Shown: positions 18,801-28,446 of the stretch, one piece after another | Position numbering within the stretch: the stretch's first letter is position 1 | Layout: each line of letters begins with the position of its first letter | Origin: Bradyrhizobium diazoefficiens | GTDB lineage: Bacteria; Pseudomonadota; Alphaproteobacteria; Rhizobiales; Xanthobacteraceae | Direction of reading: 5' to 3' | NCBI RefSeq assembly: GCF_016616425.1 | Contig: NZ_CP067101.1 | Coordinates: forward strand, 4,836,001-4,900,000 | DNA: 64,000 bases | Translations under genes and position numbers: made by a program | Notes under the pieces: model-generated | What the model was told of the DNA's origin: nothing | The model's database searches: none | Seen by the model: the letters and a program-made list of their open reading frames with translations, nothing else

Positions 18801-20156
18801 GTGCGCGTTCTCTCACGAGTATTTCCGGCGGCGCTCGTCGCCGCCGGAATTTCCGGCTTCGCTGCAGCGGAGACGCTGACGGCCGCCCCGGACCGACCGC
18901 TGCAGGAGCTGCTGGACCGGGCGAAGGACGGCGATGTCGTCGAACTCGCATCCGGCGTGTACAAGGGCACGATTCGCATCGATCGTTCCGTGATCCTGAG
19001 CGGCAGCGCCGGCGCGGTGCTTGATGGCGGTGGGACCGGTAACGTGATCACCGTTAGCGCGCCCGACGTGGCCCTTCGGGGCCTTACCGTGCGGGGGTCC
19101 GGCAACGATCTGCAGGCGATGAATTCGGGGATATTCCTCGAGAAAAAGGCCCTGCGCGCAAGCGTCGAGGACAATCATCTCTCGGGGAACCTGTTCGGGG
19201 TGTACATCCACGGTGCGGCAGGCTCGCAAGTCCTTCGCAACGAGATCGAAGGGCTGCGCGATGTTCGCCTCAGCGAGGCGGGAAACGGCGTCTCGCTCTG
19301 GAATGCTCCCGACGTGGTGATCGCCGATAACACGTTTCGCTATGGCCGCGACGGCATCTTTTCGATCTCCAGCCGCAAGGACCGTTTCCTCGGCAATCGC
19401 TTCGAACAGGTCCGGTTCGCGATCCATTACATGTACACCAACGACAGCGAGGTCAGCGGAAACGTATCTGTCGGCAATCACGTCGGCTACGCCATCATGT
19501 ATTCCAACCGTCTTGCGATCCGCGGAAACGTCTCCGATCGCGACCGCGACTACGGATTCCTCTTCAACTACGTCAACTATGCCGAGATTGAGGGCAACCG
19601 AGTGAGTGGCGGCCCTTTGAAAACATTGGCTGCAGCTGACGAAGGCCCAGGCGACGAACCGGGTATGATCCCAGAGGCGAAGCGAGGGCGCAATCTCCGG
19701 AGCGGTCCGGAGAAATGCGTGTTCATCTACAACACGAACCACAACAGATTCCGCGACAACTGGTTCGAACGCTGCGGCATCGGCGTGCACTTCACCGCGG
19801 GCTCCGAAGGTAACGAGATCTCGGGAAACGCCTTCGTCGGCAACGCCAATCAGGTGAAGTACGTCGGCACCCGGCACCTCGATTGGTCGACTGGCGGACG
19901 CGGCAACTTCTGGAGCGACAATCCCGCCTTCGACCTTGATGGGGATGGAATCGCCGATGCTGCCTACCGACCGAACGATCTCATCGATCGCGTGCTCTGG
20001 ACGGCGCCGGCGGCGAAGGTCCTGATCAACAGTCCCGCAGTCCAAGTGATCCGCTGGGCTCAAGCGCAATTCCCCGCATTGCTGCCGGGCGGCGTGGTCG
20101 ACAGCCATCCGCTGATGTCCCCACCAAAGCGCCGCACGGCCCAGGAGGCACGATGA
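18801..20156 (+). CDS. nosD: NosD, periplasmic copper-site maturation protein
   Basis: A 451-residue protein with a GTG start at 18801, 13 bp after nosZ. A Sec signal (ALVAAGISGFAAAE) is followed by a right-handed beta-helix made of repeats such as NDSEVSGNVSVGNHVGYAI. NosD works with the NosFY ABC transporter in supplying or assembling the CuZ centre of NosZ. It overlaps nosF by 4 bp. Confidence 0.96.
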   Translation: MRVLSRVFPAALVAAGISGFAAAETLTAAPDRPLQELLDRAKDGDVVELASGVYKGTIRIDRSVILSGSAGAVLDGGGTGNVITVSAPDVALRGLTVRGSGNDLQAMNSGIFLEKKALRASVEDNHLSGNLFGVYIHGAAGSQVLRNEIEGLRDVRLSEAGNGVSLWNAPDVVIADNTFRYGRDGIFSISSRKDRFLGNRFEQVRFAIHYMYTNDSEVSGNVSVGNHVGYAIMYSNRLAIRGNVSDRDRDYGFLFNYVNYAEIEGNRVSGGPLKTLAAADEGPGDEPGMIPEAKRGRNLRSGPEKCVFIYNTNHNRFRDNWFERCGIGVHFTAGSEGNEISGNAFVGNANQVKYVGTRHLDWSTGGRGNFWSDNPAFDLDGDGIADAAYRPNDLIDRVLWTAPAAKVLINSPAVQVIRWAQAQFPALLPGGVVDSHPLMSPPKRRTAQEAR

Positions 20157-21073
20157 CCGGCACGGTTCGCGTCAGGGACGTCATGAAGGAGTACGGCAGG
20201 GTCACGGCCGTCCGCGGCACTTCGTTCGAGCTGAACGAGGGCGAGCTGGTAGCGCTGATCGGCCACAACGGCGCCGGCAAGACCACGCTGATGAAACTGA
20301 TGCTGGGGCTGATCCGGCCGACCTCAGGCGCGATCGAGGTGCTCGGAGACAATCCCGCCGCGGGCGAGTTCGCCGGTCGCCGGCAGCTCGGCTACCTGCC
20401 GGAAAACGTTTCCTTCGATCCCGCCCTGACCGGCCGCGAAACTCAGGCCTTCTACGCCAGGCTGAAGCGAGAGCCGGTGGCGAAGGCGCTGGAGCTGCTC
20501 GAGACCGTTGGACTCGGGGCCGCCAGCCCCCGCCGGGTCAACACCTATTCGAAAGGCATGCGTCAGAGGTTGGGACTCGCCCAGGCGCTGATCGGGCGGC
20601 CCCGGGTGCTGCTGCTGGACGAGCCGACCACAGGCCTCGATCCGGAGCTGCGGCAGACCTTCTACGATGTCATTGCGCGGCTCGCCGCTGCGGGCGCGAC
20701 CGTGCTGCTCTCCTCGCACGCGCTGACCGAGCTCGAGGAGCGCGCCGGCCGGGTTATCATCATGAACCGCGGGCTTAAGGTCGCGGACGGATCCATCGAC
20801 GAGTTGCGCCGTCTCGCCCGCCTGCCGACCAGGATCCGCCTCAAGGTCGCTGGCCTCGCTCCGAGCGAGCTGCCGGGCTGGGCCCCCGCCGATGCCGTGT
20901 GCCGGCGGCTGAACGGCCACATCGTCGAGATCGATGCTGCGCCGGACCGGAAGATTGAGCTCCTGCATCGCGCGACGGCAGCTGGCAACTCCGTCGAGGA
21001 CATCGACGTGGCTCCGCCGACCCTGGACGAGCTCTACGCCCACTTCCTGCGGCAGTCGGAGCAAGTGTCATGA
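20153..21073 (+). CDS. nosF: NosF, ABC transporter ATPase
   Basis: A 306-residue cytoplasmic ATPase with Walker A GHNGAGKTT, signature YSKGMRQRLG, Walker B LLLDEPTTGLDPE and a switch His in SSHALTELEE. It energises NosY in CuZ maturation. The start overlaps the nosD stop (ATGA) and its stop overlaps nosY, so the genes are translationally coupled. Confidence 0.97.
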   Translation: MTGTVRVRDVMKEYGRVTAVRGTSFELNEGELVALIGHNGAGKTTLMKLMLGLIRPTSGAIEVLGDNPAAGEFAGRRQLGYLPENVSFDPALTGRETQAFYARLKREPVAKALELLETVGLGAASPRRVNTYSKGMRQRLGLAQALIGRPRVLLLDEPTTGLDPELRQTFYDVIARLAAAGATVLLSSHALTELEERAGRVIIMNRGLKVADGSIDELRRLARLPTRIRLKVAGLAPSELPGWAPADAVCRRLNGHIVEIDAAPDRKIELLHRATAAGNSVEDIDVAPPTLDELYAHFLRQSEQVS

Positions 21074-21897
21074 ACGTGCTGATCATTGCAGCCAAGGAAA
21101 TCCACCAGGCTATCCGCAATCGGTGGGTGCTGGCGGCCACACTTCTGCTTGCGGGGCTCGCCCTATCGCTGACCTTTCTCGGCAGCGCGCCCACCGGCAA
21201 CGTCGGGGTTCGCGCTCTCGATGTCGTCATCGTCAGCCTTTCGAGCCTGACGATCTTTCTCGTTCCCCTGATCGCGCTTCTCATCTCACACGACGCCATC
21301 GTGGGCGAGATGGAGCGCGGGACGATGCTGCTACTGCTCAGCTATCCGGTCGCCCGCTGGCAGGTGCTGCTCGGGAAGTTCCTCGGGCACCTCGCGGTGC
21401 TCGCCTTCGCGACTTGTCTCGGCTACGGTCTTGCCGTCGGCGCGCTGGCCGCCACCGGCAGTCGAATCGATACCGACAGCCTGCTGGCGTTCGCGGCCAT
21501 GGTCGGCTCCTCCGTGCTGTTGGGAGCCGCCTTCGTCGCGATCGGCTATCTGGTCAGCGCCTTCGCGCGCGACCGCGGCACGGCGGCGGGCATCTGCATC
21601 GGACTTTGGCTCCTGCTTGTCCTGATCTACGACATGGCGTTGCTCGGCGCGCTGGCACTCGACCAGGGTCGCAGCATCTCCGCGACCGCGCTGAATGCAA
21701 TGCTGCTGTTGAATCCAACCGACGCCTACCGGCTCTTCAACTTGACCGGCTTCGCCAGCGTCAGCACCTTCGCCGGCATGGCGGGGCTCGCCCAAAGCAC
21801 GTCCCTGACCATTCCGGTGCTTCTGGCGGCCCTGCTCTGCTGGACCGCGGTGCCGCTCGGTTTCGCCGCGCTGGCCTTTTCCCGGAGGGAGCTATGA
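21070..21897 (+). CDS. nosY: NosY, ABC transporter permease
   Basis: A 275-residue membrane protein with about six hydrophobic helices and the typical loop VGEMERGTMLLLLSYPV of ABC-2-type permeases. It partners NosF and NosD for copper-site assembly. It overlaps the genes on both sides by 4 bp. Confidence 0.96.
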   Translation: MNVLIIAAKEIHQAIRNRWVLAATLLLAGLALSLTFLGSAPTGNVGVRALDVVIVSLSSLTIFLVPLIALLISHDAIVGEMERGTMLLLLSYPVARWQVLLGKFLGHLAVLAFATCLGYGLAVGALAATGSRIDTDSLLAFAAMVGSSVLLGAAFVAIGYLVSAFARDRGTAAGICIGLWLLLVLIYDMALLGALALDQGRSISATALNAMLLLNPTDAYRLFNLTGFASVSTFAGMAGLAQSTSLTIPVLLAALLCWTAVPLGFAALAFSRREL

Positions 21898-22457
21898 GGC
21901 GTCTCGCGGCGGTCGCACTGGCTTTGATGGCTTCGCTGGCGCTGGCCGGCTGCCGCGAAAAGCCGACGGCCAAGGCTCCGGCGCCCCACAGGATGGCCGC
22001 CGAAGACATCGGTCACTACTGCGGCATGAACGTGCTCGAGCACCCGGGACCTAAAGGGCACATCTTCGTCGCAAGTCTGATCGAGCCTGTCTGGTTCTCG
22101 TCCGCGAGAGACGCCATCGCCTTCACCATGCTGCCGGACGAGCCGAAAGACATCCAGGCGATCTACGTCTCCGACATGGGCAAGGCGCCGAGCTGGGATA
22201 AGCCGGGTGCCGATAACTGGGTCGAAGCCAGGGAAGCGGTCTTTGTGATCGGAAGTCGCGCCCAGAGCGGCATGGGAGGCGACGAGGCGGTGCCATTCTC
22301 GGAGCGCGCGGCAGCCGAGATCTTCGTCCGCAAAAACGGGGGTAGGATCGTCCCTTTCGATCAGGTGCCTCGAGACTACGTTCTGACGTCGGCAAGCACT
22401 CAGGGGAGCGCCGCAATCGACGACGAGGCCGCCCCTCTCGGTCGGCCGAGCAATTAA
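21894..22457 (+). CDS. nosL: NosL, copper-binding lipoprotein
   Basis: 187 residues from ATG 21894, overlapping the nosY stop. It has a lipoprotein signal with lipobox LAGC near residue 19. The mature part begins with the Cu(I)-binding segment YCGMNVLEH, characteristic of NosL, and then the NosL fold (FSSARDAIAF). It delivers copper to NosDFY/NosZ in the periplasm. Confidence 0.95.
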   Translation: MRRLAAVALALMASLALAGCREKPTAKAPAPHRMAAEDIGHYCGMNVLEHPGPKGHIFVASLIEPVWFSSARDAIAFTMLPDEPKDIQAIYVSDMGKAPSWDKPGADNWVEAREAVFVIGSRAQSGMGGDEAVPFSERAAAEIFVRKNGGRIVPFDQVPRDYVLTSASTQGSAAIDDEAAPLGRPSN

Positions 22458-22467
22458 GGAGGACCGG

Positions 22468-23463
22468 ATGCCGAGCAAGATGTCCCGCCGACGTTTCATC
22501 CGGATCACCGCCGCAGCGTCAGGTCTCGGCCTTCTTCCCGCCGGCCACGTCGCCTGGGCCGGCGCTGGACCCGTCGTTTGGCGCGGCACGATGCTGGGCG
22601 CCAGCGCGACCATGGAGCTCCACCACGAGGACCGCGGTGAGGCGGAGCGGCTGGTTTCGCTGGCTACGAGCGAAGCGCGGCGTCTGGAGCGGCTGTTCAG
22701 TCTATATCTGAAGGATTCCGCTCTCGTCGAGTTGAACCGGACCGGGATTCTGGTGGATCCCGCCCCGGAAATGGTCGACCTGCTCACGATCTCGCAGCAC
22801 TACGCGAATCTAACCGGTGGATCGTTCGATGTGACGGTGCAGCCGCTGTGGGGTCTCCACGCCGGCCACTTCTCCCGCGATGATGCCGACCCGGCGGGTC
22901 CGGCGCCGAGCGCGGTGCAGGCGGCCTTGGCATGCGTCGGCTCCGAGCGCCTGTCCGTCAGCCGAGATCGGATCGCGATGCCGCACGGCATGGCCGTGAC
23001 CCTGAACGGGATCGCGCAGGGCTACGTGACTGATAAGGTCGTCGAGCTGCTGCAGGCCCATGGCATCACGCACAGTCTGGTCGATATGGGCGAGACCCGG
23101 GCCATCGGATCGCGTCCGGACGGACATCCATGGGAAGTCGGGGTGGCCGATCCGGAAGTCGCGGGGCGCACGGAAGCGGTCCTTTCGATCGTCGACCGCG
23201 CCGTGTCGACCTCCGGAACGTACGGCTTCCAGTTCGATCGCGATGGCCGTTTCAACCACCTTTTCGATCCAGGATCGGGCCGCTGCGCCGCTCGCTACCG
23301 GAGCGTCACCACGGTAGCCCGCAGCGCGACCGCCGCGGACGCGCTATCGACCGCCTTCAGCCTGCTGCCCGAGGAGAGGATCCGTTCGCTGATGCCGTAC
23401 GTCGACGTCGAACGGGTGCGCCTCATCGACGCGGCGGGCAAATCGTCTGAAATCGCCGCTTGA
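22468..23463 (+). CDS. nosX: NosX, ApbE-like FAD:protein FMN transferase
   Basis: 331 residues; GGAGGA precedes ATG 22468. The N-terminus has a twin-arginine-type signal (SRRRFIRI). The body matches ApbE: FDVTVQPLWGLH, LNGIAQGYVTD, the Mg/FAD site around GETRAIG, and SVTTVARSATAADALSTA. It flavinylates the NosR SGATVT threonine. It completes the nos operon. Confidence 0.95.
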   Translation: MPSKMSRRRFIRITAAASGLGLLPAGHVAWAGAGPVVWRGTMLGASATMELHHEDRGEAERLVSLATSEARRLERLFSLYLKDSALVELNRTGILVDPAPEMVDLLTISQHYANLTGGSFDVTVQPLWGLHAGHFSRDDADPAGPAPSAVQAALACVGSERLSVSRDRIAMPHGMAVTLNGIAQGYVTDKVVELLQAHGITHSLVDMGETRAIGSRPDGHPWEVGVADPEVAGRTEAVLSIVDRAVSTSGTYGFQFDRDGRFNHLFDPGSGRCAARYRSVTTVARSATAADALSTAFSLLPEERIRSLMPYVDVERVRLIDAAGKSSEIAA

Positions 23464-23497
23464 TCAATCCACTTGAAACCGAAAGAAGGAGAATTCG

Positions 23498-23890
23498 ATG
23501 AACCGGGCTGCACTTGTTGCCTTGTTTCTCGCGGCGGGTCTTGGCCACGCCAGTGCCCAGGATGCCGCCGCGGGCGAAAAGATCTTCGCCGTCTGCAAGG
23601 TCTGTCACCAAGTGGGGGACAACGCCAAGAACGTGGTCGGACCGGTTCTCAACGGTCTGATCGGGCGCAAGTCCGGGTCGGTCGAGGGCTACAGCTATTC
23701 CGCCGCAAACAAGAACTCAGGCATCACCTGGGACGAGGCGACCTTCAGCGATTACATCAAGGACCCGAAGGCCAAGATCCCGGGCACCAAGATGGCCTTC
23801 GCCGGCATCAAGGACGAGCAGAAGATCAAGGACCTGATCGCGTACCTGCACACCTTCGACAAGGCACCGGTCAAATTGACCCAGCAATAG
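23498..23890 (+). CDS. Class I cytochrome c (c2/c550-like)
   Basis: 130 residues with a Sec signal (LGHASAQ) and one CxxCH haem site (CKVCH). The axial Met lies in GTKMAFAG. Length and motif fit a soluble mitochondrial-type cytochrome c2. It starts 34 bp after nosX with an AGGAG site, so it may be co-transcribed and could carry electrons to NosZ, NorC or other reductases. Confidence 0.93.
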   Translation: MNRAALVALFLAAGLGHASAQDAAAGEKIFAVCKVCHQVGDNAKNVVGPVLNGLIGRKSGSVEGYSYSAANKNSGITWDEATFSDYIKDPKAKIPGTKMAFAGIKDEQKIKDLIAYLHTFDKAPVKLTQQ

Positions 23891-24142
23891 CTCTCGCGCG
23901 TGGATCCCCAGCCACGCCAAGGCTCTACGGCCTCTGCAGCTACGTACCTGAAATACCTCGGAAAATTCCGGGCGACACGCGGCGTGTGTAGCAGCCCGGT
24001 GCCGCATAGGTAAGGTCACGACGAGGCCGGCCTGCCAGGTCCCGAACGTGCGCATCTTGCGATGGTCCGACTCGGTCATTGATGCACGATATCGGGCACC
24101 GGCCGTTCGTACACATCGCGACTACGACGGCTCATCCGCCTA

Positions 24143-24802
24143 TTACTGAGCCGGGCGGCGCGGCGGAAAGCCTCGAAAAAATGTGGTCGCGACCGGGGCC
24201 ACCGCATCGATGGTCGATTCGCCGTCGGCGATCTCCGCCGCTCCAGCGTCGGCTTCGCTCCCGCCGCCATCGGGCTCCTCGTCGGCGCAAAGGGGCGCAG
24301 CATCGCTTTCCGGCGCGGACAAGCAGGGCTCCCTGGGCTCGATCAACGGCGGCTTCTCCACCCTGTCCCCGAAGACGTCACGCAATTTCGCCAGCGTGAC
24401 GGCGCCGACAACTCCGGTCCAGCCGGCGTCCCGACCGTGCCAGTGCAATCCACATTGTTCGAGAATGATGCGCTTGCGGATCGCCGTATTGCGGGTGATC
24501 TTAACGAAGGCTTCGACCTTCTCTTCGTCAGTGACCTCTTCGACTTCAGCGGGATGATCGCCATGGCTCCGGTCGACGGCGCCATCCAGTGCCGTCAAGT
24601 GTGCGAAGATCGTTAAAGCGGGCACTTGCGCTAGGTTCATGTCGTTTAGGATGTCAGTCGCGAGCGCGATGAGTTCCTCCTTCCGCGTGGATTCCAGACT
24701 TGCGATCCTCGCGTCGATCCGAGCTCGCTGGTCGCGCAGGGCGGCCAGCTCGGCGTCGGCACTTTCGAGCTGTTTGATACGAGTGCGGTGCGTGGTGGCC
24801 AT
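24143..24802 (-). CDS. Unknown coiled-coil protein, divergent to the relaxase
   Basis: About 219 residues from ATG 24802, preceded by GGAGGGACC on the minus strand. The first 60 residues are helical and charged (RIKQLESADAELAALRDQR), as in small conjugation accessory proteins. The middle has a globular stretch ending LAKLRDVFGDRVE, and the tail is acidic and low-complexity. I do not recognise the family. Being divergent from a TraA-like gene is the usual place for TraC/TraD-type accessory factors, so that role is possible but unproven. Confidence 0.55.
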   Translation of the reverse strand: MATTHRTRIKQLESADAELAALRDQRARIDARIASLESTRKEELIALATDILNDMNLAQVPALTIFAHLTALDGAVDRSHGDHPAEVEEVTDEEKVEAFVKITRNTAIRKRIILEQCGLHWHGRDAGWTGVVGAVTLAKLRDVFGDRVEKPPLIEPREPCLSAPESDAAPLCADEEPDGGGSEADAGAAEIADGESTIDAVAPVATTFFRGFPPRRPAQ

Positions 24803-24930
24803 ATCGGTCCCTCCTGGGAGAGACGAGACCATGAACGACAGAAATCGGAAACAGCGTTTTTCGGCGACGGCGAAACGGTGCTTCAAGGCGCCCAGCAACG
24901 CTCAATATACAAAAAATTAGGCCCATCTCG

Positions 24931-27627
24931 ATGGCGATCACTTTTGCTCGATTGATGCCAATTCTGCTGACGGTATGGTCGGGAGCGGTCCGCGTTCTCG
25001 CCTACACCGCGCGTACGGCGATCTACGATCCACGTATCCAGAAGCTGTTCGACTACACGCACCTCGACGCCGACTTTGCTTGCGGCGGCGTCATTCTCCC
25101 TGAAGACCACCCGCCCGGATTCGCCGATCTCGACGCCCTTGCCGTCAACCTTGATCTCGCCGAGTTCGCCAAAGTCAGGACGTCGCTCGCGGAGAGAGAC
25201 AGGCTGCCACAAGTCGGATTAGCGCTGGTCGTCGCGCTCCCGCCGGATGGCGAGGTATGGCTGCATGAAGCCCGCGAACTGATGCGGAGGATCGTCAGGC
25301 GACCGCGTGGATCGGAGGCGATCGCGATCTACTGGGCGATCCACGAGGCCACCATCAATCGCCATGGCCACGCGTATTACGCACTTCGTGCATTCGACGC
25401 CAATGGAAATGCAGGTCCTCGAATTAGAGATCTCATGGCCCGTCACCGATCCACTATCCTCGGTACCAGTATCGTCGAGGGCGTGGACTGGCCGTCACTG
25501 GTCTGGGAGACACAGCAGGCATATTTCGAAGAACTCGGCCTCGACCTCGTGGTCGATCCGATCGCCCCCGCCCCTGGCAGGCACCTCCTGCCGGTGGTCT
25601 ATGCCAAGGGAGCGATCCACAACGAGCCAACGAGAGCGCAAGTCGCCCGCTCGCGCGAGGACGCACACGCGGCGAATGTAGAGGCGATCCGGGGGACCCC
25701 GACACAGCTCGTCGATACGCTTTTGCGCGGGCGATCCTCGATGCGCGTTGCCGAGTTCGAGCGGCTCTGCGCTAAATTCGTCGACCATCCTTCGGAACGT
25801 ATGTCTATTGTTGAACGCATCCTGACCGACAACGACATCGTAACGCTGACTGAGGACGGCTCAGACAGGCCGCGGTACCTGACGACCCGGCGGATCCACG
25901 ACTTGGTGGCGGAAGCAGCCGGACTTATCGATCGTTCGAGCGAAGGGCGGATCGCGACCTTTACCGCCGCCGATCATACGTCGCTCGTCCAACGTATTGT
26001 CGGGCACTATCATGCCGGGAATCACCCCGATCGTCCCGTGATCCTCGGCCATGCTCTGGCTGATTGCGAGGAAACGGCGTTCGCCCTTGCGGCGCACGCG
26101 CCGGTCGCCGGCACCATCAATATGGCCGTGACAGGTCCCGACTATTTGCTGGCAATCGGCCGTGAACGCGACCTTGCTATTCGCCCCGGGCGTACCGTCA
26201 TCGTGCCGCACGCCGAACGCATCGACGATCAGCGCCTGGCTCGGCTGCTGCAAGAGGCACAGAAACACGAAGCCGAGCTCATTCTTGGTCACGACCAGAG
26301 TAGCCGGCACGGGATCGTCAACCGCGGCCTCGCAGCTTATGCCGCGGATCGGATGGGGCCAAGCACGGAACGCTACGGACAAGGCGATGTCGAACGGTTG
26401 CTGAGAGCCGGATTGATCCGGCTCGCGATCAACGCGATGGCCGATGGCGGGCTCTTGAGGTTCGGCGCACCCGGTCAGAAAGCCGGCAATGCGTCGCTCA
26501 TCGTCGCGTGCCAGGATCGGCACCGAATGAACGAGCTGGCCCGGACGATCAGCGAACAGCGCGTCCGCGCAAAAATCATCGAACCGGTGGAGGAGCTGAC
26601 GACCTTTGGCGGAACACTTAACCTGTCAGTCGGCGAATGGATCGTCACGACCCAGGCTTGCGAAGATCCGCCTCTCGAGGTCGGTCAGTTCGCGCAGATT
26701 GTCGGCATCGCTCCGTCGAAGAGTGCGATCGAAGTCGCACATCACGGGGAGGTCAAACGGATCGATCTCGAGAGATTTGCGGACATAAGATCGGCAACCA
26801 CGGTTACCATCAGGGAAGCCCGCGGTCTTCCTCGCAACACGCGACTTATCGTCGAGCTAACGGGCCACCGGCATATCTGGGCAGCTCTACTTCTCGTCGC
26901 CAGACGGCATGCCCATGCTCACCTGTACATCGATACGGCGCTCGCTCGGTCGGTCGAGGAGTTGACCGAGATTGCAGCGCGCTCTCTGCCGGCGGCACTG
27001 CCACATCAGCGTGAAACAAAACCAGATCTCAACGCAGATACCGGAGAGATCCCGCCGGGTCCGCCTGAGCTCGAAAACTTTCCAGAGCCTCTTGGCGATC
27101 CTAGCGCAGATATCGGAACTTGTCGGCTCGAGCTTGAAGATTTCCCGGAGGCGCCCTTCGTACCTCTGGACCCACCTCGGCCGATCCATCTCGAAGAGAG
27201 CGTCCGTAGCATGATCGTGTCCAATAGCCACGCACACGAGGGCTATCGCATGCTCTTTGAGCACGTCGGACCTCACAATCCCAATGGCCGTCAGAACATG
27301 GAGCGTGTTCTGGGCCTATGTACCAGCGAGCTAACCGCAACCCTCGTTCGCTTTCTCGCAGATCCCGAAGAAGAGCCAATTCGTGATGAACTTCGCGACT
27401 TCGATTTTCCGCTCGAACTGCCGGAGCTCGATCCTACCCGCTGGTCTATCCAAGATATCGAGAGAGCCAAATACGACCTGCAGAGCGTTGCAATCCCGGG
27501 ATCGAACTGGCAGCTCAGGCCGCCGCTCCCCGCTGCGCCGACGAACACGTTGGATGTCCGAGGGAACGTCCCGGATGCGGAAGCGGCGCCGACGGCAATT
27601 GCCGCGCCCGAGACACGCTTGGAATGA
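24931..27627 (+). CDS. TraA-like conjugative relaxase with degenerate helicase half
   Basis: 898 residues. Residues 5-60 parallel the TraA/MobA start (AYTART with candidate nucleophile Y25, FDYTHLDAD, ILPED). Residues 136-153 hold the metal-binding motif (AIHE then HGHAYYALR). The middle (about 300-560) aligns by layout with the RecD-like helicase of TraA. However, the Walker A position reads LADCEETAFALA and the DEAG position reads VPHAERIDD, so ATP binding should be lost. The C-terminal 250 residues are not assigned. It may be a relaxase that no longer unwinds DNA, or a decaying but still open gene. Confidence 0.7.
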   Translation: MAITFARLMPILLTVWSGAVRVLAYTARTAIYDPRIQKLFDYTHLDADFACGGVILPEDHPPGFADLDALAVNLDLAEFAKVRTSLAERDRLPQVGLALVVALPPDGEVWLHEARELMRRIVRRPRGSEAIAIYWAIHEATINRHGHAYYALRAFDANGNAGPRIRDLMARHRSTILGTSIVEGVDWPSLVWETQQAYFEELGLDLVVDPIAPAPGRHLLPVVYAKGAIHNEPTRAQVARSREDAHAANVEAIRGTPTQLVDTLLRGRSSMRVAEFERLCAKFVDHPSERMSIVERILTDNDIVTLTEDGSDRPRYLTTRRIHDLVAEAAGLIDRSSEGRIATFTAADHTSLVQRIVGHYHAGNHPDRPVILGHALADCEETAFALAAHAPVAGTINMAVTGPDYLLAIGRERDLAIRPGRTVIVPHAERIDDQRLARLLQEAQKHEAELILGHDQSSRHGIVNRGLAAYAADRMGPSTERYGQGDVERLLRAGLIRLAINAMADGGLLRFGAPGQKAGNASLIVACQDRHRMNELARTISEQRVRAKIIEPVEELTTFGGTLNLSVGEWIVTTQACEDPPLEVGQFAQIVGIAPSKSAIEVAHHGEVKRIDLERFADIRSATTVTIREARGLPRNTRLIVELTGHRHIWAALLLVARRHAHAHLYIDTALARSVEELTEIAARSLPAALPHQRETKPDLNADTGEIPPGPPELENFPEPLGDPSADIGTCRLELEDFPEAPFVPLDPPRPIHLEESVRSMIVSNSHAHEGYRMLFEHVGPHNPNGRQNMERVLGLCTSELTATLVRFLADPEEEPIRDELRDFDFPLELPELDPTRWSIQDIERAKYDLQSVAIPGSNWQLRPPLPAAPTNTLDVRGNVPDAEAAPTAIAAPETRLE

Positions 27628-27654
27628 CGGTGGCTGACTGCACTGCTACGGCTG

Positions 27655-28164
27655 TCAGACCCGATCGCCGAGCGACCTGGCTTTGCGGCAATGCTCGACC
27701 GCATCGCCGGCAACGGGATCAGGACGATCCTAGTCGAGAGCCCTGACCGGTTTGCGCGCGACTTGGCGGTCCAACTTGCCGGACACGACCATCTCCGCAG
27801 CCTCGGCGTCACGCTGATCCCAGCGAGCTCGCCTGACTTCTTGATCGAGGACACGCCAACAGCGGTGTTGGTGCGCCAAGTGCTCGGTGCCATCGCCCAA
27901 TTCGAGAAGGCGACCACGGTGGCAAAGTTACGCCGCGCGTCAGCGCAAGCGCGATGCCGTCGGAAAAGTCGAGGGTCGGAAGAACTGGGCGGAGCTCAAT
28001 CATCGGAGCTGGTCGCCACAGCAAAGCGTCTACGCCGGCGATCACCAAAGGGGCACCAGCGCTCATTACGTGACATCGCCGACGAACTCGCGAAACTGGG
28101 ATTTACTAACGAACGCAGAGTGAGATTTTCAGCATCGTCAATTGCTTCTATGGTTTCTGGCTAG
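27655..28164 (+). pseudogene. Serine recombinase (resolvase) remnant
   Basis: The frame resembles resolvases from SDPIAERPGFAAMLDRIAGN onward, so the N-terminal catalytic serine region is missing. Two compensating indels, near 27931 and 28002, shift the segment that should read AARQRKRDAVGKVEGRKNW. The C-terminal recombinase region (VATAKRLRRRSPKG, ADELAKLGFTNE) is back in the first frame. It lies directly after the relaxase, as expected for an integrated element. Confidence 0.8.
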
Positions 28165-28446
28165 GGCGTGTTACTGCCCCCTGCCCGTGACTGATGTCCG
28201 CTCAACCCTCAACAGCAGCGGAAGAGCGGACCTCGCTCGAAGTCGCAGAAGGCCAGAAGCGGACCTCCCCAATGGTTCCGCTGGCCGGCGCGACCAAATT
28301 TGCGATCGATGGGGACATTCCTAACTGCCAGTAAAAGATTAGCCGCCAAGGGAACGATCGGAATAATCATTCCTGCAACCTCTCCGTGCTATTCACTCAC
28401 AATGCCTATTCGAGAGACAAATCAGAGGAGGCGCAATAACGGGGTA

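Noticed and set aside
23905-23926. Hairpin after the cytochrome c gene as a terminator
   Set aside because: The stem is only about 6 bp and no T run follows.
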